From NCBI RefSeq assembly GCF_001865995.1, contig NZ_MLQQ01000001.1, positions 372,001-436,000 on the forward strand: a DNA stretch of 64,000 bases. The letters are read 5' to 3'. This DNA comes from Anaerobacillus arseniciselenatis. Lineage in GTDB: Bacteria; Bacillota; Bacilli; Bacillales; Anaerobacillaceae. The notes below the pieces were generated by a model. It saw nothing but the letters and a program-made list of their open reading frames with translations. It had not been told where the DNA came from and made no database searches. This document shows, piece by piece, positions 36,638-46,125 of the stretch (position 1 is the first letter of the stretch; the number at the start of each line of letters is the position of its first letter). The translations under genes were made by a program, and so were the position numbers.

Positions 36638-36758
36638 AATCATTTCTCCCTAACTTGAAATCTTTTATCTTATTTTAACATAATCTATCAATCTATGAGA
36701 CTAATTTCGAAGTTTTCATAAAAAATTCATGAATGTATTTTCATCATAAGATCATCAG

Positions 36759-36989
36759 TTATTTGAAGTTTTTCCAATCAAGACTACTTTCACCAAGAAG
36801 CTCTTCAAATGATTTGTTTTTTTCTTTTTCAATTCTTCGTTGCCTTTCTTGCTCTCTTTTTTCTTCTGATTTAACTCGCTCATTTTCTTTTAATTGCTTG
36901 CTAGCAGTTTTTAATTTTGATAAGACATCGCTATTTAGTCGTTCATTAATTTGAAAAGCATCATCATTTTGTTTTTGTTTCTTTTTCAT
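36759..36989 (-). CDS. DUF3886-type small coiled-coil protein
   Basis: A 76-residue, highly charged protein (Lys/Glu/Arg) with one predicted coiled coil and the tail NKSFEELLGESSLDWKNFK. That tail resembles the B. subtilis YqkE/DUF3886 group as I recall it. GAGGTGG lies before ATG 36989. The function is unknown. Confidence 0.75.
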   Translation of the reverse strand: MKKKQKQNDDAFQINERLNSDVLSKLKTASKQLKENERVKSEEKREQERQRRIEKEKNKSFEELLGESSLDWKNFK

Positions 36990-37039
36990 TTCTTCCACCT
37001 CGTCAAAATTTAAGAATTCTTATTATGTAAAACGGTCAT

Positions 37040-37330
37040 GCCAGCTTACCGTCACTAAAGTTACTGACATCAATTACATCATGAGATACATCTTAGAATT
37101 GGCTTCATGCAGCTTTGCGACGAGTAACCGCAGGAGCATCTTTCTAATATAGAAAAGGTGGGTGCTTTCACTCACTTCACCTTGACCTTCTGACGAATCT
37201 CAGACGTTCGTTCGCAAAAGCACCCACCTTTTTTCATACAAAACGCTCATGGCGAAGCATCGTCACCATCTTACATGTAAAAGTCACGCGAGGGCGCACC
37301 CTAACCAACAAACCAACTAATACAAAATTA
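37040..37330. repeat. Family A hairpin repeat, copy A3, with an extra GC-rich module
   Basis: Perfect 16-base arms AAAAGGTGGGTGCTTT (37153-37168) and inverse 37217-37232 enclose CACCTTGACCTTCTGACGAATCT. A separate module (37060-37140) containing GCAGCTTTGCGACGAGTAACC sits to the left; the same module recurs at 52960-53039. GACGG/CCGTCAC-type boxes separate modules, and a CCAAC-rich tail (37297-37320) ends the copy. No gene lies between 36990 and 37420. Confidence 0.85.
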
Positions 37331-37420
37331 CCATCGCTTTCATATCATTTAATTTTACCATATGAGCACGATAAACAATATAGCAACATAAAAAGGACGC
37401 AAATTTGAGGTGAGTTTCAA

Positions 37421-38419
37421 TTGCTTTTTCTCATTTTTATTGTTATTGCTGCAGTGACTATTTTTGCTGCGATGAAATTATCTACATATGCCGACATTAT
37501 TAGTGTAAAAACAGCTGTGGGTGGTATGTTAATCGGCTCGATGCTACTCGCTGGAGCAACATCATTACCTGAAATTACAACGAGCTATACATCAATCGCT
37601 TTAGGAAACCCTGACTTAGCTGTAGGTAACATTCTTGGTAGTAATTTGTTCAATTTACTAATTTTAGCTTGTTTAGATCTATATTTTCGTAAAGATCAAT
37701 TTTTTAAAAAAATATGGATGCAACACCGCTATACTGCTGGTATTGGTTTTGCATTAATGTTAATTATATTATTTTCCTTGCAAACCCCTCTTATGTTTAT
37801 GATCCTGGGCATTGGGCTTGATACGTTTTTAATCTTAACCGGGTATATAGTTGGAATGATCCTTTTATCTAAGGTGAAACAAACAGCTAAAAACAATGAA
37901 AACGACATAGACGATCAAAATAGCCGAGAAGTGCCACTGCCCTCATTAACAGCTAAACAAGCATTGAAGAGATTTATCGTGGCTGCAATTTTCATCTTGG
38001 TTACTGGATCACTTTTAACTTTTGTTGGTGACAGAATTGCAGTCGTTACCGGTTTAGGAGCGAGTTTTGTCGGAAGTTTCTTACTTGCTGCATCAACTTC
38101 CCTACCAGAAGCCGTAGCCTGCTTTGTTGCCTGTAGACTAAGGAACTTTAATTTAGCCATCGGTTCAATATTAGGGAGTAATTTATTTAACATTTTAATT
38201 CTTTGTGGTACAGATATCTTTTATCGAACAGGCCCATTGTTATTGCATGTAGATCCTGTTCATGAACTTACAGCTTCTCTAGTAATATTTTTGTATGTAG
38301 TCACGTTTTATTTACTTATTCGTATTAAAGCGAAAACCCCCATCCGCTATTCAATACCATCGTTAATAATTGTATTTTCTTATATTGTGACAAGTTACTA
38401 TATTTTTATTTACTCGTAA
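37421..38419 (+). CDS. Sodium/calcium exchanger family (CaCA) protein
   Basis: A 332-residue membrane protein with two repeated halves. Each half has the ion-binding alpha motif: GATSLPEITTSY near residue 46 and ASTSLPEAVACF near 229, each followed by NLAIG/DLAVGN-ILGSNLFN. It exchanges Ca2+ or another cation for Na+ or H+. The start is TTG 37421 with GAGGTGAG seven bases upstream; no ATG fits. It is monocistronic. Confidence 0.9.
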   Translation: MLFLIFIVIAAVTIFAAMKLSTYADIISVKTAVGGMLIGSMLLAGATSLPEITTSYTSIALGNPDLAVGNILGSNLFNLLILACLDLYFRKDQFFKKIWMQHRYTAGIGFALMLIILFSLQTPLMFMILGIGLDTFLILTGYIVGMILLSKVKQTAKNNENDIDDQNSREVPLPSLTAKQALKRFIVAAIFILVTGSLLTFVGDRIAVVTGLGASFVGSFLLAASTSLPEAVACFVACRLRNFNLAIGSILGSNLFNILILCGTDIFYRTGPLLLHVDPVHELTASLVIFLYVVTFYLLIRIKAKTPIRYSIPSLIIVFSYIVTSYYIFIYS

Positions 38420-38539
38420 CTTATTTTGAATGCTTGTAGGGAAATGGTTTTCGTTATATAATTCAGTCAAATTAAGCCATTTGAAACATTTTTTGTTTAG
38501 TATCGTATTATTTAATATAGGGAATAGGAGGGATTAACT

Positions 38540-39565
38540 ATGGAAGAAAAAAACTCATTTAATATAGACATAGACCACAAAGTAAAACAATACTTTACAC
38601 CGTTAAATGAAGAACAAGATGTCGATAAGCTACTTGAAAAATTAAACGACTTAGGAACTGAAGCTCAAAAAGATGCTGGGGAATCGTTAGAAGCGTTAAA
38701 GCGCCCTGTAAAAGATATGATGGATCAACCGAACAATGAGCTTCCGCAAAATTTACACCGCTTAAAGGAAATCGTTGGCGAACTTGAACCAAGCCACTTG
38801 AAAAAAGGGCAAGTTCAAAGTTTCTTTGATCGGTTACTAAAAAGAAACCCGATGGAACAATATGCAAAAAAATATAAAACCGTTGAAGCACAAGTCGAAA
38901 ATATCATTGAAGCTTTACTCCTCGGTAAAGATAAGCTTCAAGAAGATACTGTCATGCTCCATCAACTAAAAGAAGTAGCGATCACGAGAATTAATGGTCT
39001 AAATGAACAAATTGAAGTAGGAAAACAGTTAAATCATATGTTAGAAGCTAAAATGACTGAAGAAGATTTGCAAGGAAATAAACAATCACTACAAAAAGGT
39101 CAGCAAAAAGTTATTTCTAGAATTAAAAATATGTCTCAAGCAGTCCTTGTTTTACAACAGTCTCTAGCTAGCGTCGACTTAATCGTCGAAAATAATGAGA
39201 AGCTTGAAGAAGCTATTTTTAATGCGATTACAATGACAAAAAACATTATTACCGTCACAGCTTCGATCCAACTTGCATTAGGAAATCAAAAGACGGTCAT
39301 TGATGCTGTGAAAAACGTTAATGAAGCTACTGAAGCAATGCTTCTATCCAATGCCCAAGCGCTAAAATCTAATACCGAAGATACATTAAAAATGTTAGAA
39401 GAACCTGCGATTGCTATTGAAACATTTAAAAAAGCTTATGAAGATGTTTATGCTGCAATTCAGTTAACAGAAAGCTCAAATGAACGAATTGTTAATAGTG
39501 GAAAAAAATTCATTCATGAGCTTGATGAACTGAATCATCAAATGAAACAAAAATTATTAGAATAA
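38540..39565 (+). CDS. TelA/YaaN-type 'toxic anion resistance' protein
   Basis: A 341-residue, mostly alpha-helical coiled-coil protein with the TelA pattern: NP-x-DPYAKKYKTVEAQVENI-like (RNPMEQYAKKYKTVE), then INQLxxQ-E-GK and ...SVDLIVENNEKLEEAI-NA. The family is named for tellurite resistance but its biochemical role is unclear. The next gene starts 19 bp later, so the two form an operon. Confidence 0.85.
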   Translation: MEEKNSFNIDIDHKVKQYFTPLNEEQDVDKLLEKLNDLGTEAQKDAGESLEALKRPVKDMMDQPNNELPQNLHRLKEIVGELEPSHLKKGQVQSFFDRLLKRNPMEQYAKKYKTVEAQVENIIEALLLGKDKLQEDTVMLHQLKEVAITRINGLNEQIEVGKQLNHMLEAKMTEEDLQGNKQSLQKGQQKVISRIKNMSQAVLVLQQSLASVDLIVENNEKLEEAIFNAITMTKNIITVTASIQLALGNQKTVIDAVKNVNEATEAMLLSNAQALKSNTEDTLKMLEEPAIAIETFKKAYEDVYAAIQLTESSNERIVNSGKKFIHELDELNHQMKQKLLE

Positions 39566-39584
39566 TTGGTAAGGAGAAACTGTT

Positions 39585-40490
39585 ATGCCTTTATTCAACC
39601 GTTTATTGGAGATTCCTTTATTTGAAAATTGGCTTCCTGATCGACTTAAACCTGTAAAAGATGAATTTATTTCTGACCAATATAGTCAAACTCTCCTTAC
39701 AGAAACAGAAAACTTTATTAATGAAATCATTAATCTGTCTGATATGGAAAGAATTAATCGCCATTTCAAAAAGAACACCTCTCAAGTAAAGATTAACTTA
39801 AAAATTAAAAAAAAGAGGATGAGATTAGACTTCGGCGACCAAAAACGATCTGAAGCCCCAATAAAGAAGAGAGTCATTATTGATGTCTATCGAAAAATTT
39901 ATAAAGCTAAAAATGGGGTCGGTAAAGTTACAGAAGCAACCATTTACTACACTTACCAAGGGCAGTCTTTCGTCCGTTCAGTAAAGCGATCACCTTATTT
40001 AAGAAGTATTTTTTATAAACTAGACATGTTAGATGACGCTTTAATTGGTAGATTGGTTAAAGAAAATGAGCTGCAAATAAGGCCTGACACGAATAGTCCG
40101 CCGACGGAAAAACAAGAAGAAATTAAGGCGTTACTCGTTGAAATTAAAAGAATTACAAAACAAAACATAAGTTTATCCGTAGATCCAATTATCGAAAATA
40201 GATTGGCTCATATTATCGAGCATATTGACACTATCACTCCAGATTTTCACTTACTTGATGTTGAAGAAAGGCATATGTTAAAAAGAATTCTTCGTGAAGA
40301 CTTACCTAACTTACTACATTCTTATTTAGCACTTACTAATCAGCAGCAATTAGAACAGAAGGAAAATATTTTTGTGGCATTATCAAGAATTGAACTAAAA
40401 ATACTTGCTCTTATTAAAGAAATGGAAAAGATGAAACTAGAGCGAATGGAACATTTATTGAGATTAAATAAAGTTCGCTATGATAAATAA
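39585..40490 (+). CDS. Unknown partner of the TelA-type protein
   Basis: A 301-residue soluble protein, basic near residues 60-90 and mostly helical, ending in a charged helix (MEKMKLERMEHLLRLNK). I see no membrane segment or enzyme motif. In Bacillus, TelA-type genes are paired with xpaC or yceG-type genes, but this sequence does not start like XpaC. AAGGAG precedes ATG 39585. Confidence 0.7.
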   Translation: MPLFNRLLEIPLFENWLPDRLKPVKDEFISDQYSQTLLTETENFINEIINLSDMERINRHFKKNTSQVKINLKIKKKRMRLDFGDQKRSEAPIKKRVIIDVYRKIYKAKNGVGKVTEATIYYTYQGQSFVRSVKRSPYLRSIFYKLDMLDDALIGRLVKENELQIRPDTNSPPTEKQEEIKALLVEIKRITKQNISLSVDPIIENRLAHIIEHIDTITPDFHLLDVEERHMLKRILREDLPNLLHSYLALTNQQQLEQKENIFVALSRIELKILALIKEMEKMKLERMEHLLRLNKVRYDK

Positions 40491-40625
40491 TTTGTTCATG
40501 TAGCTGTTTTTATCTTACTTCTCGGAGAATCGTTCTACTTTTAACACACTTACATTTACAAAAAAACGTTGTTCGATTAAGATAATTGTATAAATATTCT
40601 AACTTTCTATTCCAAGGGGGAGAAA

Positions 40626-41567
40626 ATGAAGAAAAAACCATTTGATTTAGGAAATCGAATCCATTTAATTGATGGCTTCGATTTGGGAATTCCTAGTAGA
40701 ACAGGTACATATGTCATTAATGAAGATGAACTAACTTTAGTAGAAACGGGACCAAGTATGAGCGTTCCTTACATTTTAAATGGATTAAAGCAGCTTAACA
40801 TCGACCCAGCTGACATTAAGTACATTATTGTTACTCATATTCACTTAGACCATGCTGGTGGTGCAGGTCTTTTATTAAAGGATTGCCCAAATGCAAAAGT
40901 CGTTGTACATCCTAAAGGAGCCCGTCATTTAGCAGATCCTTCTCGATTAATTCAAGGGGCAAAGGCTGTTTATAGAGATGATTTCGAACGACTTTTTGAA
41001 CCGATTTTACCTATACCTGAAGAAAAACTCATCATAAAAGAAGATGGGGATACGTTATATTTAAGTGAAAATTGCCAACTAACGTTTCACCATACGCGAG
41101 GACATGCCGATCACCATTTTAGTATATATGATCCTGTTAGTAACGGTATTTTCACAGGAGATACGGTAGGAGTAAGGTATGACCAAATAAAGGAGTTCGA
41201 ATTTTATTTACCTTCGACTTCACCCAATCAGTTTCGCCCTGATGAAATGATCGCATCTCTCGAAAAAATTGTAAATGAACTCAAGGTAGATACGATTTAT
41301 TTCGGACACTTCGGCCCCTCAAATCAGCCAATGGAGGTATATAAACAAATCAAATATTGGCTACCAAAATTTGTAGAGACTGGAGAAAAAGTACGGGATA
41401 AAGGACACGGTCATGAACAACTATGTGAGGAATTATTAACTTTAGTTCAAAACTTCATTAGTGAAAAAAACATTGTTGAAAGCCACCATGTTTATGAAGT
41501 AATTAACGTAGACTTACAAGTTTGTTCAATGGGGATTATCTATTATCTTGAAAAAAGAAATAAGTAA
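40626..41567 (+). CDS. MBL-fold metallohydrolase
   Basis: A 313-residue metallo-beta-lactamase-fold hydrolase. The dinuclear metal motif THIHLDHAGG lies near residue 76-85, later His in HTRGHADHH and Asp in FTGDTVG, and a final YFGHFGP His. The C-terminal third is helical. The substrate is unknown; glyoxalase II-like or other thioesters are possible. AAGGGGGAG precedes the start. Confidence 0.9.
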   Translation: MKKKPFDLGNRIHLIDGFDLGIPSRTGTYVINEDELTLVETGPSMSVPYILNGLKQLNIDPADIKYIIVTHIHLDHAGGAGLLLKDCPNAKVVVHPKGARHLADPSRLIQGAKAVYRDDFERLFEPILPIPEEKLIIKEDGDTLYLSENCQLTFHHTRGHADHHFSIYDPVSNGIFTGDTVGVRYDQIKEFEFYLPSTSPNQFRPDEMIASLEKIVNELKVDTIYFGHFGPSNQPMEVYKQIKYWLPKFVETGEKVRDKGHGHEQLCEELLTLVQNFISEKNIVESHHVYEVINVDLQVCSMGIIYYLEKRNK

Positions 41568-41570
41568 ATA

Positions 41571-41765
41571 AGAAAAGCGCAAGGCGCCCGCCTATCGGCG
41601 AAAACCGGTGGAAGACCTGCCCTTAGCGGTCAGGTATTAGACCGCTAAGGAAGGTCTGAAGTGGTCGAGCCGATGGCCCCTGAAGCTAGACAGCATTCAA
41701 AATTTTTTATACTTTCTTATCTTTTAAGAAAAGCTCCAGCGCCTTGCCTAGGCGCTGGAGCTTGA
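41571..41765. repeat. Family D GC-rich repeat with terminator hairpin
   Basis: It starts AAGAAAAGCGCAAGGCGCCCG. It contains the inverse pairs CCTGCCCTTAGCGGTC / GACCGCTAAGGAAGG-type and GCCTATCGGC / GAGCCGATGGC. It ends with the perfect hairpin AGCTCCAGCGCC / GGCGCTGGAGCT (41731-41762). Related copies lie at 63060-63345. Such elements are common in Bacillus genomes and often end transcripts. Confidence 0.75.
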
Positions 41766-41792
41766 CAGTTCCCAAAATTTTTTCTGATCTTT

Positions 41793-41880
41793 AAAAATGG
41801 TGTCCGAGTTATCTCACATCGCTTTAAGATTATAACGCATTTTAAAGGCTCACTCAAGAAGCTCGGCCACCATTAAATGT
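41793..41880. repeat. Family A repeat, degraded copy A9
   Basis: AATGGTGTCCGAGTT (left) and AGCTCGGCCACCATT (right) form arms around CATCGCTTTAAG..ACGCATTTTAAAGGCTCACTCA, a decayed version of the family A core. Its arm sequence differs from all other copies but still pairs. Confidence 0.65.
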
Positions 41881-41906
41881 CAAAGAATCGCTGTGACACT
41901 TTTTTA

Positions 41907-42485
41907 TTACTTCGCTTTTTCGAGCAAAAATTTCTCCATTGCTTGCGTCACTTCAAACACTGTATGCGACAACTCGTAATTTTGAATAGAAAATTCACAT
42001 TGCTCTCTGTACTGTAAATCTTGGTCAAAGTGTGCTAAATGCAGTTCAATTTCCTCTTCTGAGTTACCTCGCTCTTTTTGACGTTTGATTACTGTTTCCC
42101 GATCGGCATGTACAAATATACGAACAACTTTATCTCCAAAATTCTTCCTAATCTGTTCTGTCCCTTCAATATTTAAAACGAGATAAATACAGCCTTTTTG
42201 TTGAAAACGATCAATAATATCTTGTTCCTTAATTCCGTAAAGGTTACCATCAATTTCAACACTCTCAAAAAACTCTTCGTTTTTTTCAGCTGCTAAAAAC
42301 TCTTCTCGAGAAATATAATGATAGTCACGCCCCTCTACTTCATAATGACGTTTTTTTCTCGTAGTGTATGAAACAACGGTTTTCATTTGTAGTGTGTCTC
42401 CGGCTAATTTTGAAATAGTTTTTCTACCTGATCCGTCTGGGCCAGTAAAAACAAAAATCATTTCTTTTTCCTTTAAGTTGTACAT
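41907..42485 (-). CDS. Guanylate kinase-like protein (second Gmk-type)
   Basis: A 192-residue kinase. The P-loop is FTGPDGSGRKT instead of the usual GPSGxGK(S/T). The nucleotide-binding SYTTRKKRHYEVEGRDYHYIS, the FFE-x-VEIDGNLYGI and the lid RQKERGNSEEEIELHL are as in guanylate kinases. The main gmk is normally near rpoZ, so this is probably a paralogue with a changed role. ATG 42485 has GGAGGG nine bases upstream; a later ATG (42461) is possible. Confidence 0.8.
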   Translation of the reverse strand: MYNLKEKEMIFVFTGPDGSGRKTISKLAGDTLQMKTVVSYTTRKKRHYEVEGRDYHYISREEFLAAEKNEEFFESVEIDGNLYGIKEQDIIDRFQQKGCIYLVLNIEGTEQIRKNFGDKVVRIFVHADRETVIKRQKERGNSEEEIELHLAHFDQDLQYREQCEFSIQNYELSHTVFEVTQAMEKFLLEKAK

Positions 42486-42705
42486 ATACGTCATCCCTCC
42501 ACTTAAATTTTACCCTATATAACTATAGTCTAACCAATATTATACACTGTGAAATTATTAAAAACTATCAATATTTAAAATTGACATACTATTGTAAATA
42601 AAATTTGATAATAAAATCAATTCCTTATGATAATAATTTCTCAAGAAGATTAAAATGTACTATAATAAAAAAGGGAATAAATTTTTTTATAAAGTGGGGT
42701 TACTC

Positions 42706-43683
42706 ATGAATAGAAAAGAAGCATCTAATCATATAGGAAAACCGATTCGTGTGATTGATCCACTGCTAGGTAGTTATATAGGGGAGTTAGTCGATATTAT
42801 TGCAGAGCCACGTAAACCTTGGCGTGGAATTGTTAAAATAAATGCCATTGAACAATATCCTGTTCAAAATTTATCCGATATAAAAAACGAAGTAATTACT
42901 CGACCACCTTTTACTAGTGGAGAAACATATGAAATTATAGGGTCAAAAATTGAACCTGTAAATGTTGAAGATCTGGAATTAAATTTCGAAGAATCTTTAC
43001 GTACTGCATTATTAAACGAAATAAGTCACTTCAACATGGAAAAAGAGAAAGTCTCGCATGTTTTAAATGAACTGCAAAATGAACTACAGAAAATAGATCC
43101 ATCATACACAATTCAGTCATCAAAAGAAGCGGATTATCAATATTATACGATTTTAAAAAACAGCAAAGATATTTATTTAAACGATCAAAATAATAATTTA
43201 ATACCTTTAAGTAACTGTCCTTTTGAATTTGAAATTAATGTGAACGGACATTGGCATGCTGTTCAGTACGATGATGAATTATCATTTGTTGACGATCAAA
43301 CAACAAATTATGAAGTTGCTGAAGGAGATCAAATTCGGATAAATAAACAACAATTTGATCCTTATCACATTTTTATTAACGAACTTGAAAAACCTGCTTT
43401 AGATTCCTTAACTAATGGCTTAAAAAAATATGAAATGTCTCATGAACATTGTGTAAACTGTCATAATAATTTATTAAATCAATATTTAGCTACTAATGAT
43501 GATAAATACTTTAAAGGGGTCAATTTCATTTCATATCAAAACAAAAGTGAAACGTTAATAGTGCAACATCATTATGAAAGAAAAATATGTACTGATGGTC
43601 AAGATGTAACGTATGATCGTTTTGAGTTTACAAACGACAAAGGTAGACGGCTATTAATGACATATACGACTGAAAGCTCATAA
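42706..43683 (+). CDS. DUF2777-type protein
   Basis: A 325-residue soluble protein. Residues 1-85 form a small beta-rich domain (IGKPIRVIDPLLGSYIGELVDII...PWRGIVKI). The C-terminal part has HCVNCH and several His/Tyr-rich strands. It resembles the Bacillus DUF2777 family as I recall it. The C-x2-C-like HCVNCHN could bind metal; no function is known. GTGGGGTT lies before ATG 42706. Confidence 0.75.
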   Translation: MNRKEASNHIGKPIRVIDPLLGSYIGELVDIIAEPRKPWRGIVKINAIEQYPVQNLSDIKNEVITRPPFTSGETYEIIGSKIEPVNVEDLELNFEESLRTALLNEISHFNMEKEKVSHVLNELQNELQKIDPSYTIQSSKEADYQYYTILKNSKDIYLNDQNNNLIPLSNCPFEFEINVNGHWHAVQYDDELSFVDDQTTNYEVAEGDQIRINKQQFDPYHIFINELEKPALDSLTNGLKKYEMSHEHCVNCHNNLLNQYLATNDDKYFKGVNFISYQNKSETLIVQHHYERKICTDGQDVTYDRFEFTNDKGRRLLMTYTTESS

Positions 43684-43699
43684 AAAATGTCTCTATTTT

Positions 43700-43915
43700 T
43701 TTCATACAAGACGATTTACCGGCACCATCTAAGATGAAAAGGTGGACACTTTCCCTCACTTCGCTGTGACCTTCTAACGAATCTCAGAGGCTCGTTCACG
43801 AAACTGTCCACCTTTTTTCATACAAACGTTCATGACGATTAATCGTCACCGTCTACTATGTAAAAATCAGGCATTCCAACTTTCCAACTTTCGGCTTTCT
43901 AACCAACAAACCAAC
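43700..43915. repeat. Family A hairpin repeat, copy A4
   Basis: Arms AAAAGGTGGACACTTTC (43737-43753) and the inverse at 43800-43816 pair with one mismatch (the right arm reads ACTGTCC). The core matches A5 almost exactly. A GACG..CGTCACC box and a CCAACTTTCCAACTTTC.. tail run to 43915, directly before the ydbT stop. Confidence 0.88.
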
Positions 43916-43919
43916 TTCC

Positions 43920-45380
43920 CTATTCTTTTGTTTCTTCATAGGAATACCATGATAATAAATCTTCTTTTTGTTTTTTACTAACATCAACTAAATTAAATGA
44001 CTTGCCTGTAATACTATATAAAATTGAGGTTTGAATCGTATAAAGTGACCTTATTTGTTGTATTATAGATTGTCTGGCTTCAAACGCCTGGACCCTCTGT
44101 TTTGGTATGACCACTAAAGTTTTTGAAACCGTCCGATAAGACATCCATAAATATCCTTTATTTCTTCCAATTCCACCATCTTTAAATTGAAGGTTACCGT
44201 ATAGAATGGCAATTGGTATAAGTAGCGTTGCAACATAACCGTAAGGAATAAAATACGTGATTATACCCGTTAGCACCACTGCTGGGACTAACTTTCGAAT
44301 TACATATCTAACCCTTGCCTTTCTAGGTAACGATTCAACTGTTTGGTCAAACACAAAGTCTGGAGCAATTTGTTTCAGAGACTCATTTAAGTTTCTTTTT
44401 AAGACAATCGGAAATAAAACCGTTGAAAGCTGTTCATCTTTTGAACCACCACCTGCACTTTCAACATAAATTGATACAAGGCCAAACGGCTGTCTTAAAA
44501 CACTTTCAACAACTCTTATTGCGGTTATCCGCTCCAAAGATAAGGTTAACTGCCTTCTTTCGAGAATACCTCGTGTAATTTCTAGTTCGTCACCTTTTTT
44601 TACAATTGTAAACTGACCATACTTTAATACTGTTCCGACAATTGAAATAATCCAAGACACTAAAAATATGATCAAGATAAGGACAATAATAAGGACTAAA
44701 CTAGAATGAAATAAATAACCAAAGGTGTCGACAATGAATTCATCAGGTATCCACCCTTCTAGTTGCGTAAAAAGTGCTAATACTGCCATAAAAGCTAATC
44801 CTACACCACTTGAAGTTATTGCTGTTAGTAGCAACTCTTTATTTGAAAGCTCCCATTTTGTCTCTCTCTGTTCATCTTGTACAGCATTATCTATAGCAAC
44901 ATCGTCTGAATCCACAGTTTCGGTTTCTACTTTTACTTTATCTTTTAAAAGCTGTTCTCTGATCATTAGCGCTTCTTTCTTAGTAACAGCTTTTAATAAC
45001 ACTTCAGGTTCATTTCCTCCCCCAGCAGTTTCAATTTTTACAGCGACTAATTGAAATAAACGTTGTAAAACTCCAGCGGTAATATCAATACTATAAATTC
45101 GTTCTTTTCGTATAAAGCGCTGTTTTTTAATGAAGATCCCTTGTTTAATTTTCAATTCTTCATCACTAATATTATAAGTAAATGTCAACCATTTTAAATA
45201 ACCGTAAAGAAACAAAAATAGAAAACCACCGATGACAAAATAAGCGGTAAACGGAAAATCCCAAGAGGCCGCCCCTCTACCAAATATAAAAGCCGCTATT
45301 ATTGGTACAATCAATTCTTTTAATGCAGAAAGAAAAAGTAAAAAAATTGCCACAGGGTGCAGTCTTTTCCCTTTAGACAT
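43920..45380 (-). CDS. ydbT: YdbT-like membrane protein with repeated bacterial PH domains
   Basis: A 486-residue membrane protein with about six hydrophobic segments and three bPH2 domains. The domains show the repeat pattern xxQRFIRKERIYSIDITAGVLQR and ISLERITAIRVVESVLRQPFGL, each followed by an AGGG(N/S) turn. In B. subtilis YdbST protects against some bacteriocins from related bacilli. Its start overlaps the ydbS stop by 8 bp. Confidence 0.9.
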   Translation of the reverse strand: MSKGKRLHPVAIFLLFLSALKELIVPIIAAFIFGRGAASWDFPFTAYFVIGGFLFLFLYGYLKWLTFTYNISDEELKIKQGIFIKKQRFIRKERIYSIDITAGVLQRLFQLVAVKIETAGGGNEPEVLLKAVTKKEALMIREQLLKDKVKVETETVDSDDVAIDNAVQDEQRETKWELSNKELLLTAITSSGVGLAFMAVLALFTQLEGWIPDEFIVDTFGYLFHSSLVLIIVLILIIFLVSWIISIVGTVLKYGQFTIVKKGDELEITRGILERRQLTLSLERITAIRVVESVLRQPFGLVSIYVESAGGGSKDEQLSTVLFPIVLKRNLNESLKQIAPDFVFDQTVESLPRKARVRYVIRKLVPAVVLTGIITYFIPYGYVATLLIPIAILYGNLQFKDGGIGRNKGYLWMSYRTVSKTLVVIPKQRVQAFEARQSIIQQIRSLYTIQTSILYSITGKSFNLVDVSKKQKEDLLSWYSYEETKE

Positions 45381-45852
45381 CTTCCTCGGCCTCCGTTGCT
45401 AGTTTTGAAATCCGATCTCGCAAATTTGCAGCCCTTTCTTCTGACAGAGCAGGAATTTGGTGGACAGTAGCAGCAGTTGTAATTGTTACAGTTGCTAATC
45501 GATATTTTCTTAGGAGTGGGCCTTGTCTCGTATCGACATGCTGAACACGAATCATTGGTATTAGCACCCTTCTCACAATAATCAGCCCAAATTGAAGGTC
45601 GACCTCATTTTCATAAACTTCATAGCGCCACCTTCGCCAACGTAGCAAAGGAATAACAAAAGTTTTCACAATTGTAATGGCTATAAAAACAGCAATAAAT
45701 AGCCATAGTAAGGACGCTGGCCACAGAAAAATGTTATGGATGAAATAGTAACCGATCGGAATGACTAAATAAAAAAGCGATTGCAGTGCACCAGTTATTC
45801 GCCACACCTTTAGTGCACTTTCAGAAATTCTTTGACTAGGAATTGGTCGCAT
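45373..45852 (-). CDS. ydbS: YdbS-like membrane protein with one bacterial PH domain
   Basis: A 159-residue protein with two N-terminal membrane helices and a bPH2 domain (WRYEVYENEVDLQFGLIIVRRVLIPMIRVQHVDTRQGPLLRKY). It is translated in a coupled pair with ydbT. The small acidic gene at 45865 ends 12 bp upstream, so the three are probably one operon. Confidence 0.9.
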   Translation of the reverse strand: MRPIPSQRISESALKVWRITGALQSLFYLVIPIGYYFIHNIFLWPASLLWLFIAVFIAITIVKTFVIPLLRWRRWRYEVYENEVDLQFGLIIVRRVLIPMIRVQHVDTRQGPLLRKYRLATVTITTAATVHQIPALSEERAANLRDRISKLATEAEEDV

Positions 45853-45864
45853 TACACTCGTTCC

Positions 45865-46077
45865 TTATTCTTCATCATCTGTGACGTATATGATTTTTAC
45901 GCCTAATTGCTGTAATAGTTCAATTACTTCTTTATTTAAGCTTTCATCATATAAAAGACCGACAGATTCCACTAATTCAAGTTCTTCTAGATGACCTGAT
46001 TCGGCGTCTTCGACGAGTTCAATAATATCAGTCAAACTTCTTTCCTCTAAAGTTTTTAAAATATCTTCTTTATTCAT
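45865..46077 (-). CDS. Small acidic protein resembling sigma-70 region 1.1
   Basis: A 70-residue, very acidic protein. The last 45 residues (LVESVGLLYDESLNKEVIELLQQLGVKIIYVTDDEE) follow the pattern of the three-helix, negatively charged region 1.1 of primary sigma factors, ending in L-x2-LGV-x-I/V...DDEE. I do not know a named family for a stand-alone form. GGAGGTCCC lies before ATG 46077. It leads into ydbST. Confidence 0.7.
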   Translation of the reverse strand: MNKEDILKTLEERSLTDIIELVEDAESGHLEELELVESVGLLYDESLNKEVIELLQQLGVKIIYVTDDEE

Positions 46078-46125
46078 TTTTGGGACCTCCTATGTAAATT
46101 TATCCAATGTTAGTTTACCATTTTT

